A stretch of DNA of 64,000 nucleotides from JAVVEG01 sp041751425 (GTDB taxonomy: Bacteria; Pseudomonadota; Gammaproteobacteria; Pseudomonadales; Pseudohongiellaceae), in the NCBI GenBank assembly GCA_041751425.1, contig JBGSXL010000001.1, forward strand, positions 1 through 64,000, given 5' to 3'. Each line of letters begins with the position of its first letter. Position 1 is the first letter of the stretch. Both the position numbers and the translations under genes were made by a program. The notes below the pieces were generated by a model. That model made no database searches, was not told where the DNA came from, and saw only the letters and a list, made by a program, of their open reading frames with translations. This document shows, one piece after another, positions 35,367 through 43,674 of the stretch.

Positions 35367-36604
35367 GTGCCGCAGAAAGTTCGGACAAGACTTCTGCCAA
35401 TACAGAGGCAGCGCCGAATCTTATGCGCCTGCCTCCATTGAGTCTCTATATCCATATCCCCTGGTGCGTGCGCAAATGTCCTTACTGCGATTTCAATTCG
35501 CACCAGCAGAATGGCGAGCTGCCAGAAGATAATTACATTGATGCGCTGTTGCAGGACTTGCAACAGGATCTGCCTTATGTGCAAGGCAGAGAGCTGAGCA
35601 GCATATTTTTCGGCGGCGGCACACCCAGTCTTTTTTCAGCGCGTTCCTTTGAGAGGCTCCTTGGCGCTATCCAGCAAATGATTCCTTTTGCTGCCAATAT
35701 CGAAATCACGTTAGAAGCAAACCCCGGCACTGCAGAGCGACAGAAGTTTGCAGACTATCGCAAGATCGGCATCAATCGTCTGTCTATCGGTATCCAGAGT
35801 TTCGCTGAGAAGCAGTTGCAGAATCTTGGCAGAATTCATGGCAGTGACGATTCCTGCAAAGCGATAGAGTTTGCTGTTGCTGCCGGCTTCGATAATTTCA
35901 ATCTGGATATCATGTACGGGCTTGAGCGGCAATCGCTGGATGCTGCGATGGCGGATCTGCAGGAAGCGATTTCCAGCAAGCCGCAGCATATCTCCTGGTA
36001 TCAGTTAACCATTGAACCGAATACTGAGTTCTTCAGATATCCACCACCGCTGCCGAAAGAAAAGTTAATACTGGATATGCAGGACAGTGGCCTGGCGCTG
36101 CTTGCCGCCAATGGTTTCGAACGTTACGAGGTGTCAGCGTTTGCACAGAAAGGCAGACAGGCGCGCCATAATCTGAACTACTGGTTGTTTGGCGATTATA
36201 TTGGCATTGGGGCAGGCGCACACGGCAAACTTTCCATTCCGTCGCGACACTGGATTGTGCGCACGCGCAAAAACAAGCAGCCAGCGCACTATCTTGCAGT
36301 TCTTGACCGCATAGAGAATCTCGCCCACCCACAGAGCTCGGAGCAAAGAGCTTCATTCACTGCCGAAGTTTCAGCCATCGAGACTAAAGAACTTGCCATC
36401 GAGTTCATGCTCAACGCGCTGCGAATGCCGCAAGGTTTCCCCAAAGCCATGTTCGAAGAACGTACGGGCCTTGCTTTCAGCACCGTGGAAAAGCGCGTAG
36501 AATCTCTGCAAAGAAAAGGTCTTCTGGCAGTTTCAGAAACAGCAGTCCATTGTACTGAGCGCGGCATGCAATTACTGAATACTGTGTTGGAAGAGTTTCT
36601 ATAG
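35363..36604 (+). CDS. hemW: Radical SAM heme chaperone HemW
   Basis: HemW-family protein (formerly called oxygen-independent coproporphyrinogen III oxidase-like). It has the radical SAM CxxxCxxC in CVRKCPYCDFNSHQQ, the SAM-binding FFGGGTPSLFS, LEANPGTAERQKF and RLSIGIQSFAEKQLQNLGR, and a C-terminal HemN domain. The extra Cys expected in true HemN is absent, favouring HemW. Start is placed at GTG 35363, overlapping the rdgB stop as GTGA; a TTG at 35348 or ATG at 35423 are alternatives. Confidence 0.92.
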   Translation: MSAAESSDKTSANTEAAPNLMRLPPLSLYIHIPWCVRKCPYCDFNSHQQNGELPEDNYIDALLQDLQQDLPYVQGRELSSIFFGGGTPSLFSARSFERLLGAIQQMIPFAANIEITLEANPGTAERQKFADYRKIGINRLSIGIQSFAEKQLQNLGRIHGSDDSCKAIEFAVAAGFDNFNLDIMYGLERQSLDAAMADLQEAISSKPQHISWYQLTIEPNTEFFRYPPPLPKEKLILDMQDSGLALLAANGFERYEVSAFAQKGRQARHNLNYWLFGDYIGIGAGAHGKLSIPSRHWIVRTRKNKQPAHYLAVLDRIENLAHPQSSEQRASFTAEVSAIETKELAIEFMLNALRMPQGFPKAMFEERTGLAFSTVEKRVESLQRKGLLAVSETAVHCTERGMQLLNTVLEEFL

Positions 36605-36624
36605 AACCCTGTTAGGAAAACACT

Positions 36625-36981
36625 ATGAGCAGCTCCTTATACGAACAGCATTGCCAACCCTGCATGCTTGGCGCGCGCCCCATGTCCTCAGACGAAAGCA
36701 ATCGCATGATCGCTTCCATACCACGCTGGAAGAAAATCAATGTGGATGGTGTTGATCAAATTCGCCGCGAGTTTCATTTCCGGGATTTCAAGGAGGCGTT
36801 CTCATTCAGCACCAAAGTCTGCATGTTGGCGGAACGTGAGAATCATCATCCCAGCGTCTTAACGGAGTGGGGCAAGGTCACCGTTTACTGGTGGACTCAC
36901 AAAGCCAATGGCCTGCATGCCAACGATTTCATCATGGCGGCAAAGACAGATTTGATCGCCAGCAAAGCTTCGGAAAGTTGA
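36625..36981 (+). CDS. phhB: Pterin-4a-carbinolamine dehydratase
   Basis: A 118-residue PCD/DCoH-family protein that dehydrates 4a-hydroxytetrahydrobiopterin. The active-site motif AERENHHPSVLTEWGKVTVY and the C-terminal THKANGLHANDFIMAAK are typical; the N-terminal CQPCMLGARPMS resembles proteobacterial homologues. A good TAGGAAA ribosome-binding site precedes ATG. No phenylalanine hydroxylase is nearby. Five bases separate it from the next gene, so they likely share a transcript. Confidence 0.93.
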   Translation: MSSSLYEQHCQPCMLGARPMSSDESNRMIASIPRWKKINVDGVDQIRREFHFRDFKEAFSFSTKVCMLAERENHHPSVLTEWGKVTVYWWTHKANGLHANDFIMAAKTDLIASKASES

Positions 36982-36986
36982 GCGTT

Positions 36987-38186
36987 ATGGCAACGAACTT
37001 CCCAGACTTGTTTGCACACCTGGACAGGATTCTGCGCCTGCCCAGCATCAGTTCTGCGAACACGAGAATCGATATGAGCAATCTGGTTGTTATCGAATAT
37101 CTGGCTGAGTGTTTCACTGATCTGGGTTTCAGTTGCGAGATTGTCGAGAGCCCCAGCAGCAGCCAGCTTAAGAAGGCGAACCTGATAGCGACATTCGGTA
37201 CGGGCCCAGGAGGGTTGGTGTTGGCTGGCCATACCGATACCGTACCGATGGACGAGGCCCTGTGGAAAGTCCCCCCACTGCAATTAACGCAAAAAGATAA
37301 TCGTTTATACGGGCTGGGCAGTGCTGACATGAAGGGATTTTTCCCAATCATCATGGAAGCGGTAAAAACAATGGGCGAATTGAAACTGAATCAGCCCTTG
37401 ATAGTGTTGGCCACTGCCGATGAAGAAACTTCGATGCAGGGCGCGCGCACGCTGGCGGCTTTAGGTAAACCCAAGGCCCGTTACGCGGTGATTGGCGAAC
37501 CTACCGGTCTGCGGCCGGTGCGGGCACACAAAGGCATCATGATGGAAACACTGCGCTTACAGGGACAGAGTGGCCACTCTTCCGACCCCAGTCTTGGTAA
37601 AAATGCGCTGGAAGCAATGCACAGCGTGATTGGTGAATTGCTTGAATTCCGCAAGGATATTCAAGCTCGCTTTCAAGACGACTTGTTCTCTATTGCCCAC
37701 CCTACTCTGAATCTGGGCTGCATTCATGGCGGCGACAATCCCAACCGCATCTGTGGCCATTGCGAACTGGAGTTTGATATTCGCCTGATGCCCGGCATGG
37801 AGATGCAGGCGATGCGCGATGATATCAGCCAGCGCATGCGCCCCATTGCAGAACGCTTTGGTGTGGAATTCAGTCTGACTCCCCTGTTCCCGGGCATACC
37901 GGCATTCTTCACGCCCGCCGACAGCTCACTTGTCCACACCGCTGAGCAGTTGACCCGTCACAATGCGACTACGGTAGCTTTCGGAACCGAGGGCCCGATG
38001 CTGCAAGAGCTCGGTATGGAAACCATCGTATTAGGTCCCGGCGATATAGATCAGGCGCATCAACCTGATGAATATCTGGCACTGTCCCGCATCAAACCCT
38101 GCATAGAATTGTTGCAGAGTTTGATCACGCGTTTTTGTATTCAACCAGATAACACCGTTGTTCCCGCCGGAAAAAACGTTTCATAA
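36987..38186 (+). CDS. argE: Acetylornithine deacetylase (ArgE, M20 peptidase family)
   Basis: A 399-residue zinc hydrolase that removes the acetyl group of N-acetylornithine. Metal and catalytic residues are visible in LVLAGHTDTVPMD (His, Asp), GSADMKGFFP (bridging Asp), TADEETSMQGAR (catalytic and metal Glu), and GEPTGLRPV; the dimerisation domain has HKGIMMETLRLQGQSGHSSDP. ATG 36987 is used: the protein then begins directly with the peptidase N-terminus, whereas the open frame upstream overlaps phhB. Paired with argA, its role in arginine synthesis is well supported. Confidence 0.93.
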   Translation: MATNFPDLFAHLDRILRLPSISSANTRIDMSNLVVIEYLAECFTDLGFSCEIVESPSSSQLKKANLIATFGTGPGGLVLAGHTDTVPMDEALWKVPPLQLTQKDNRLYGLGSADMKGFFPIIMEAVKTMGELKLNQPLIVLATADEETSMQGARTLAALGKPKARYAVIGEPTGLRPVRAHKGIMMETLRLQGQSGHSSDPSLGKNALEAMHSVIGELLEFRKDIQARFQDDLFSIAHPTLNLGCIHGGDNPNRICGHCELEFDIRLMPGMEMQAMRDDISQRMRPIAERFGVEFSLTPLFPGIPAFFTPADSSLVHTAEQLTRHNATTVAFGTEGPMLQELGMETIVLGPGDIDQAHQPDEYLALSRIKPCIELLQSLITRFCIQPDNTVVPAGKNVS

Positions 38187-38208
38187 GTTTCCACGAATAG
38201 CATATATT
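38180..38208 (+). promoter_or_regulatory. Candidate promoter positioned for a leaderless argA mRNA
   Basis: TTCATA (38180-38185), 17 bases, then TATATT (38203-38208). Transcription would begin about where the argA ATG (38216) lies, and no Shine-Dalgarno element precedes that ATG. Confidence 0.35.
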
Positions 38209-38215
38209 GTGCGCC

Positions 38216-39541
38216 ATGAATCAATTACCCGAATACATTGACTGGTTCCGTCACTCCTCCAGCTATATCAACGCGCACCGCAAGAAGGTGTTCGTGGTAC
38301 TGCTGACTGGCGAAACGCTGGCGCACGAAAACTTCAGTAATGTTGTGCATGACATCACCCTGCTGCATAGCCTGGGGGTGAAGCTTGTGCTTGTGCATGG
38401 TGCCAGACCGCAGATCAATGAGGCGCTGGAAGCTGCCGGAATCAAACCGCGTTATCACAACGGTTTGCGCATTACTGATGTAGACAGCCTGCATCATATC
38501 AAGCGCACCATTGGCGCTTTGAGTATCGATATCGAATCCCATTTCTCCATGGGTTTGGTCAATTCTCCGATGCATGGCGCAGATATAAAACTGAGCAGAG
38601 GTAATTTTATTACTGCCAGGCCGCTCGGAATTCTGGAAGGTGTCGATTACGCATTGACCGGCGTTGTGCGTAAAGTAAACGCGGTTGCTATTCAACAGCA
38701 TCTGGACAGAAATAATATCGTGCTTATTTCTAACCTGGGCTATTCACCAACTGGTGAAGTATTCAACCTGGCGCAGGAAGATGTCGCCACCGAAACTGCC
38801 ATCGCAATGAATGCGGAAAAACTTATTCTTTTTATACCACAGAAAGGTGTTCAGGATGCCAGTGGCGAACTGGTGAGCACATTGAACCCTGGCCTGGCAC
38901 AAACACTGCTCGCGCAGTTGGCACTGGATGAAACGAATGTTAACAATGGCATAATCCCGGCACTTACGGCTGCAACCAGAGCCTGCAGGAAGCATGTGCA
39001 CCGTTCGCATCTGATCAGCTTTGTACAGAATGGTGCTCTATTAGAGGAGCTGTTTACACGCGAAGGTTCCGGCACGCTGGTTTCGAAAGATACGTTTGAA
39101 GAGCTACGCTCTGCCACTATCGATGACGTGGGTGGAATTCTGGAGTTGATCAAACCCATGGAAGACGCCGGTGTGTTGGTGCATCGTTCGCGCGAGTTGC
39201 TGGAAGCGGAGATCAACTACTTCAAAGTGATTGAGATGGAGGGCATGATCATTGCGTGCGCCGCTATATATCCGCTGGATGATTCGACCGGAGAGATAGC
39301 GTGTATTGTTATACATCGTGATTATCAGGAAAACGGTCGCGGTGAGCACCTGTTGAAAGCGATCGAAACTGAAGCTAAAAAGATGGGGCTGACCAAAGCT
39401 ATTGTACTGACTACGCAAACTGCACATTGGTTTATAGAACGCGGATTCAAGGAAATAGCGATCAGCGAATTGCCGGAGAAAAAAAAGAAACTGTATAACT
39501 ACCAGCGCAACTCGAAGGCGTTTCGAAAAAACCTGGTTTGA
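38216..39541 (+). CDS. argA: Amino-acid N-acetyltransferase (N-acetylglutamate synthase)
   Basis: First step of arginine synthesis. The N-terminal two thirds is an amino-acid-kinase fold (FVVLLTGETLAHENFSN, LVLVHGARPQINEAL, GVVRKVNAVAIQQHLDRNNIVLISNLG) that usually binds arginine for feedback inhibition; the C-terminal third is a GNAT domain (AACAIYPLDDSTGEIACIVIHRDYQENGRGEHLL). 441 residues is the classic ArgA length. ATG 38216 is preferred to a TTG nine bases upstream, although no ribosome-binding site is visible. Confidence 0.94.
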   Translation: MNQLPEYIDWFRHSSSYINAHRKKVFVVLLTGETLAHENFSNVVHDITLLHSLGVKLVLVHGARPQINEALEAAGIKPRYHNGLRITDVDSLHHIKRTIGALSIDIESHFSMGLVNSPMHGADIKLSRGNFITARPLGILEGVDYALTGVVRKVNAVAIQQHLDRNNIVLISNLGYSPTGEVFNLAQEDVATETAIAMNAEKLILFIPQKGVQDASGELVSTLNPGLAQTLLAQLALDETNVNNGIIPALTAATRACRKHVHRSHLISFVQNGALLEELFTREGSGTLVSKDTFEELRSATIDDVGGILELIKPMEDAGVLVHRSRELLEAEINYFKVIEMEGMIIACAAIYPLDDSTGEIACIVIHRDYQENGRGEHLLKAIETEAKKMGLTKAIVLTTQTAHWFIERGFKEIAISELPEKKKKLYNYQRNSKAFRKNLV

Positions 39542-39545
39542 ACCT

Positions 39546-40202
39546 TCACGTCAAAGCAGTGACCTTGTAGGCACACCGCCTTGCACCCGACAAAATGTGA
39601 TTGATGCGCTCGATGCCGGCAGTATCCCCCAGTACCTCCTGAAACACTTCCAGTTCTGAGCGGCAGAATCCCTGACAGGCTGTTGCGGCCGCACAGATCG
39701 GACAGTGGTTCTCAATCAGCAGCCAGCTGTTACTTCCCAGTTCCTTTACCTCGCTCATATAACCTTCATCGGTACGCAGTCGACTCAGAATCTGTAGACG
39801 CTGTGGCAGCGTTTCGGCATCGGCCACCGCATGTTGATACATCTGCAAAGTCTTGCGGGTGCGTTGTGCAATCAGGGCGTCCAACCCGTCATCACCGAAA
39901 ACCTCTTTTACTGAAGCGATCAACGCGACAGTGACATCCGCATGCGCATCGGGAAATAGACGATGTCCTTTACCCGTCAGATGCCAGGGCCGCACCGGCC
40001 GGCCCCGCCCCGGTTTCTGCTCTGTATTCTCTGCCTGCAGGACATAACCGGCCTGCTGCATAGCCGTCAAATGCTGGCGTATGCCTACCGTTGTCATGCC
40101 CAAGGCCTGCGCCAATACACGCGCCGTTAAAGCGCCCTTGGTCTTGAGCCTGAAGAGGATGTCCTGCTGGCTTTGGGGAAGTTCGTTCAAAATTTGTCCC
40201 AT
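39546..40202 (-). CDS. Winged-helix regulator with C-terminal cysteine cluster (SufR-like)
   Basis: A 218-residue predicted DNA-binding protein. The N-terminal HTH (LKTKGALTARVLAQALGMTTVGIRQHLTAMQQAGYV) and wing (RGRPVRPWHLTGKG) match the SufR/DeoR-like group. The C-terminal region has ENHCPICAAATACQGFCRSELEVFQEVLG and a later GARRCAYKV, a Cys pattern able to ligate an Fe-S cluster as in SufR. It is divergent from a VOC-family gene; the 215-base spacer carries a tandem array and a perfect palindrome, likely autoregulatory sites. No suf genes are nearby, so its regulon may be small. Confidence 0.82.
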   Translation of the reverse strand: MGQILNELPQSQQDILFRLKTKGALTARVLAQALGMTTVGIRQHLTAMQQAGYVLQAENTEQKPGRGRPVRPWHLTGKGHRLFPDAHADVTVALIASVKEVFGDDGLDALIAQRTRKTLQMYQHAVADAETLPQRLQILSRLRTDEGYMSEVKELGSNSWLLIENHCPICAAATACQGFCRSELEVFQEVLGDTAGIERINHILSGARRCAYKVTALT

Positions 40203-40207
40203 TTCAC

Positions 40208-40272
40208 TTTTTACACAGAACTTCTTTACACAAATACTACTTTTTACACAGATACTACTTTCATACAGCTAC
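40208..40272 (-). repeat. 18-bp tandem array upstream of the SufR-like gene (four copies)
   Basis: Plus-strand copies TTTTTACACAGATACTAC (40241-40258), TCTTTACACAAATACTAC (40223-40240), a 15-base TTTTTACACAGAACT (40208-40222) and a diverged TTTCATACAGCTAC (40259-40272). The array starts five bases from the regulator's start codon. Each unit contains TTTACACA, close to the arm of the palindrome at 40325-40352, so the copies could be half-sites. Confidence 0.8.
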
Positions 40273-40324
40273 TGTGTTTATAAAGCTTCTGCGTTCCACA
40301 AGCCGAATGATGCCAGAATTTGGA

Positions 40325-40352
40325 TTTATGTAAAGCAAAGACTTTACATAAA
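40325..40352. promoter_or_regulatory. Perfect 11-bp-arm palindrome, probable operator
   Basis: TTTATGTAAAG (40325-40335), six bases, then CTTTACATAAA (40342-40352), an exact inverted repeat. It lies between the divergent regulator and VOC gene, 65 bases before the VOC start. A two-fold operator for the neighbouring winged-helix protein is the simplest reading. Confidence 0.65.
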
Positions 40353-40417
40353 ATGGCGACAGGAATATATTGGCAAAGTAATTACTTATCTATTTAGCGT
40401 TAAACAAGGAGAAATCT

Positions 40418-40858
40418 ATGTTTGCCAAGCGAATGGAGCACATTAACCTGCGTGTTCCCTCAATAAAAAAGACCCAGGCGTTCCTGGCAGCCGCCTTCGA
40501 GGACTTCCGCCAGCGTGGCAATGGCTATAGCGAAACCTACGGCTACTGGTCGCATTTCGGCAACGATGAAACGTATATCGCCCTGCTGCAGTCCGCCAAA
40601 CCAGGCGAGGAAGATGCGCAGCCTGTGCCTGATTATCACTACGACGATCAGTTCCGTCTGATGCACATCGGCATGGAGGTTGAAGATATCAAGGCGCTGA
40701 TGGAGCGTCTGCGCAGGCAGGGTCTGGAGCCTGATCTCACTGACGACACTCACCCGCACCGGCGCCGCGTGTATTATCTGGATGGCAATAACGTAGAGTG
40801 GGAGTTTATTCAGTACCTGAGTGATAAACCTGCGGAGAGAAACGACTACTCTCTATAA
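40418..40858 (+). CDS. VOC (glyoxalase/dioxygenase-like) family protein
   Basis: A 146-residue vicinal-oxygen-chelate protein built of two beta-alpha-beta-beta-beta modules. The first begins MEHINLRVPSIKKTQAFLAAAF, the second LMHIGMEVEDIKALMERLRRQG; the C-terminal YYLDGNNVEWEFIQYL supplies the final metal-site Glu, with His residues at MEHIN and LMHIG as further likely ligands. Substrate unknown. AAGGAGAAA ribosome-binding site. Its promoter region carries the palindrome at 40325-40352, so it is probably controlled by the divergent SufR-like protein. Confidence 0.85.
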   Translation: MFAKRMEHINLRVPSIKKTQAFLAAAFEDFRQRGNGYSETYGYWSHFGNDETYIALLQSAKPGEEDAQPVPDYHYDDQFRLMHIGMEVEDIKALMERLRRQGLEPDLTDDTHPHRRRVYYLDGNNVEWEFIQYLSDKPAERNDYSL

Positions 40859-40898
40859 GGGGTTCCGGCTCGATTATGAATCGGTATCTGCAAACTCA

Positions 40899-42260
40899 TC
40901 ACTCCAGCCGTTTGAAATAGTCCCGCGCTGCCGCCACCACCTTTGGTGAGAGCAGCAGCGTGGCCGTCATGGTAGGGATAGCCATCAATGCATACGCACT
41001 GTCGATGACACCGAAAACAGCTTCCAGCGACACCACGGCTCCAACCACAACGAGCCCAATGTAACAGTATTTGTACACCGCTTGGTGTTCAGCCCCAAGC
41101 AGAAATCCCAGACATTTTGCGCCGTAGTACCAGAACGTGAACATGGTGCTGCTGGCAAAAACCAGCACCACAAATGCTACTGCGTATGTGCCAAAGGTGC
41201 CAGGCAGCACTTCTCCGAAAGCCATGGCTGTCAACGTTACACCATTGGCGTCTGAAGTTTCCCACACACCTGTGACCAGAATCACCAGTGCCGTGCAGGT
41301 GCACACTATCAAGGTGTCTATCACCGGCCCCATCATCGCAACCAGACCCTCGCGCACAGGCTCGGTAGTCTTGGCAGCGCCGTGAGCCATCACTTCCGTG
41401 CCGATACCCGCTTCATTGGAGAATGATCCACGCATCACGCCTATCGTAATTACTCCTACCAGACCACCACCTACCGATTGTGCAGTGAAGGCGTCTTGCA
41501 CGATGAACAGTAAATGGCCGGGCAGCTCAGTGATATGCGCAGCAAGCACGATGACAGTAAGACTCATATAGACAAGGACCATCGCCGGCACCAGACGCAC
41601 AGCAACGTAACCCAGACGCTTGATACCACCAAAAATGACACCACCCACCAGTCCCGCCATACACAATCCGAACAATAGATCGAACGTGAAATGATTGTTG
41701 GGGTCTACCCAGCCTGTCGGCACAAAAACAACCTCGCGCATGATCTGCGTCAGTTGGTTTATTTGCACAATAGGCAGGGTGCCGAATAGTCCCGCGATAC
41801 AAAAGAAAATAGCCAGCCAGTGCCAGCGCGGCCCGAGACCCTCGCGAATGATGTACATCGGTCCGCCCTGCAGTTCGCCGTTGCTGTCCAGGCCGCGATA
41901 CATGATGGAAAGAGTGCAGGTGAAGAACTTCGTCGCAACGCCCACGATGGCGGTAACCCACATCCAAAAGACTGCACCGGGGCCACCCAACGTAATGGCA
42001 ATGGCTACGCCGGCGATATTGCCCATGCCCAGTGTGCCGGACAGCGCTGCCGATAGCGCTTGAATGTGCGAAAGATCGCCAGGGTCGTGCTCATCATCGT
42101 AATGACCACGCAGGATGGCTATGGCGTGGCCGAAATAGCGATAGGGTTGCAAGCGGCTGTAGATGGCAAAATAGATACCGCCGCCCACCAACAGAATAAT
42201 TAACGGGGTGCCCCAAAGAAATGCGGACAAAGATTGCAATGCCTGGCCAACTGAGCCCAT
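40899..42260 (-). CDS. Sodium:alanine symporter (AGCS family)
   Basis: A 453-residue secondary transporter with about eleven helices. Family landmarks are the N-terminal SHIQALSAALSGTLGMGNIAGVAIAITLGGPGAVFWMW, then YRGLDSNGELQGGPMYIIREGLG, and GSFSNEAGIGTEVMAHGAA in the middle. These transporters import alanine or glycine with sodium. The folA gene lies 34 bases upstream on the same strand, so it may be transcribed from the thyA-folA unit. Convergent with the VOC gene; no clear terminator between them. Confidence 0.93.
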   Translation of the reverse strand: MGSVGQALQSLSAFLWGTPLIILLVGGGIYFAIYSRLQPYRYFGHAIAILRGHYDDEHDPGDLSHIQALSAALSGTLGMGNIAGVAIAITLGGPGAVFWMWVTAIVGVATKFFTCTLSIMYRGLDSNGELQGGPMYIIREGLGPRWHWLAIFFCIAGLFGTLPIVQINQLTQIMREVVFVPTGWVDPNNHFTFDLLFGLCMAGLVGGVIFGGIKRLGYVAVRLVPAMVLVYMSLTVIVLAAHITELPGHLLFIVQDAFTAQSVGGGLVGVITIGVMRGSFSNEAGIGTEVMAHGAAKTTEPVREGLVAMMGPVIDTLIVCTCTALVILVTGVWETSDANGVTLTAMAFGEVLPGTFGTYAVAFVVLVFASSTMFTFWYYGAKCLGFLLGAEHQAVYKYCYIGLVVVGAVVSLEAVFGVIDSAYALMAIPTMTATLLLSPKVVAAARDYFKRLE

Positions 42261-42294
42261 GATTGCTCCTTATTTTTCTTGGATTTGTAATTTA

Positions 42295-42798
42295 TTATTT
42301 TCTGTCGAGCACAATAAAACTATAATCGTAAGGATTGGCATCCGATGCACTGAATTTTTCCCGCGCAATTTCCCGCCACGCGTTTGTGTCAAAATCCGGA
42401 AAAAAAACATCACCCTCCACATCTGCATGCACTTGTGTCAGATACAATCGGTCTGCCATTGGTAATGCCAGAGCAAAAATTTCTGCCCCACCAATGACCA
42501 TAGCTTCCTCATTCTCTTCGTCACTCACTTCTGCTTTTGCCAGCTCAATCGCTGCCTGCAACGTACCCGCAACTTTTGCACCAGCAAGTGTGAATGTTGG
42601 GTCTCGCGAAATAACAATACTGGTTCTGCCGGGCAGAGGCTTGCCAATAGAGTCCCAGGTTTTTCTGCCCATGATTATCGGTTTACCGAGCGTTGTGCGT
42701 TTGAAGTATTTGAGGTCTTCAGGCAAACGCCAGGGCAAATCATTATTGCGCCCGATGGTGCGATTATTTGCCATGGCCCAGATTAGTGCTAGTTTCAT
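42295..42798 (-). CDS. folA: Dihydrofolate reductase
   Basis: A 167-residue DHFR. Visible are LIWAMANNRTIGRNNDLPWRLPEDLKYFKR (substrate loop, with the acidic Glu/Asp of LPEDLKYF), IIMGRKTWDSIGKPLPGR (NADPH binding) and MVIGGAEIFALALPMADRLYLTQV. Regenerates tetrahydrofolate consumed by ThyA, encoded just upstream. Fifty-three bases separate the genes, filled by a 14-bp tandem array. Confidence 0.95.
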   Translation of the reverse strand: MKLALIWAMANNRTIGRNNDLPWRLPEDLKYFKRTTLGKPIIMGRKTWDSIGKPLPGRTSIVISRDPTFTLAGAKVAGTLQAAIELAKAEVSDEENEEAMVIGGAEIFALALPMADRLYLTQVHADVEGDVFFPDFDTNAWREIAREKFSASDANPYDYSFIVLDRK

Positions 42799-42809
42799 AA
42801 ATAATGTTC

Positions 42810-42851
42810 ATTGCTCTTGCTGAAAACCCGACTCTGAAAATCCAGCTCTGA
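42810..42851 (-). repeat. 14-bp tandem array between thyA and folA
   Basis: Plus-strand units AAATCCAGCTCTGA (42838-42851), AAACCCGACTCTGA (42824-42837) and a diverged ATTGCTCTTGCTGA (42810-42823). The first unit touches the thyA stop codon (42852-42854). Two copies are clear; the third is weak. Confidence 0.7.
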
Positions 42852-43646
42852 CTACACAGCGACCGGCGCTTTTATATGCGGATGAAATTCATAACCGGAT
42901 ATTTCAAAGTCGTCATAGGTGTAATCGAAAATTGTGGCCGGTTTGCGTTTGATCACGAGTTTTGGCAATGGCAACGGTTGACGCGACAATTGCAGTTTAG
43001 TTTGCTCCAGGTGATTCACATACAGATGTGTATCGCCACCCGTCCAGACAAAGTCGCCTACATCCAGATCGCATTGCTGTGCAATCATATGCGTCAACAA
43101 TGCGTAAGAGGCGATATTGAACGGTACGCCCAGAAATGTATCCGCAGAGCGCTGATAAAGCTGGCAGGATAGTTTGCCGTCGGCAACATAAAACTGAAAC
43201 AGTGAGTGGCAGGGCGGCAACGCCATCTCATCAACATAAGCAGGATTATAAGCAACAACCATCAGGCGACGCGAGTTCGGATTACTGCGGATTTGTTCGA
43301 TGAGCTTACTTATCTGGTCTACGGATTGACCATCCTTCGCCGGCCACGAACGCCACTGAAAGCCATACACTGGCCCCAGGTCGCCATTCTCATCCGCCCA
43401 TTCATCCCAGATGGAAACTCCGTTCTCTTTGAGATAACGGATATTGGTATCGCCACTGAGAAACCAAAGCAGTTCGATGATAATAGAGCGCAGGTGTAAC
43501 TTTTTAGTAGTTACCAGTGGGAAACCATCCTGCAGATTGAAGCGCATCTGGTGCCCGAAAACCGAAAGCGTACCTGTGCCGGTGCGATCTCCCTTCTGAG
43601 CACCTTCATCCAGAATGCGTTGCAATAAATCGAGATACTGTTTCAT
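42852..43646 (-). CDS. thyA: Thymidylate synthase
   Basis: A 264-residue enzyme, the same length as the E. coli protein. The catalytic Cys is in ALPPCHSLFQFYV, the dUMP-binding arginines in NPNSRRLMVVAYNP and QRSADTFLGVPFNIASYALL, and the C-terminus ends with the conserved hydrophobic stretch KAPVAV. Converts dUMP to dTMP using methylene-tetrahydrofolate. Between lgt and folA in the conserved order. Confidence 0.97.
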   Translation of the reverse strand: MKQYLDLLQRILDEGAQKGDRTGTGTLSVFGHQMRFNLQDGFPLVTTKKLHLRSIIIELLWFLSGDTNIRYLKENGVSIWDEWADENGDLGPVYGFQWRSWPAKDGQSVDQISKLIEQIRSNPNSRRLMVVAYNPAYVDEMALPPCHSLFQFYVADGKLSCQLYQRSADTFLGVPFNIASYALLTHMIAQQCDLDVGDFVWTGGDTHLYVNHLEQTKLQLSRQPLPLPKLVIKRKPATIFDYTYDDFEISGYEFHPHIKAPVAV

Positions 43647-43674
43647 TTTCTACTAACCTGTTTCCACTTCCCGG

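Noticed and set aside
42261..42294. Glycine riboswitch upstream of the AGCS symporter
   Set aside because: Only 34 bases separate it from folA, too short for the aptamer.
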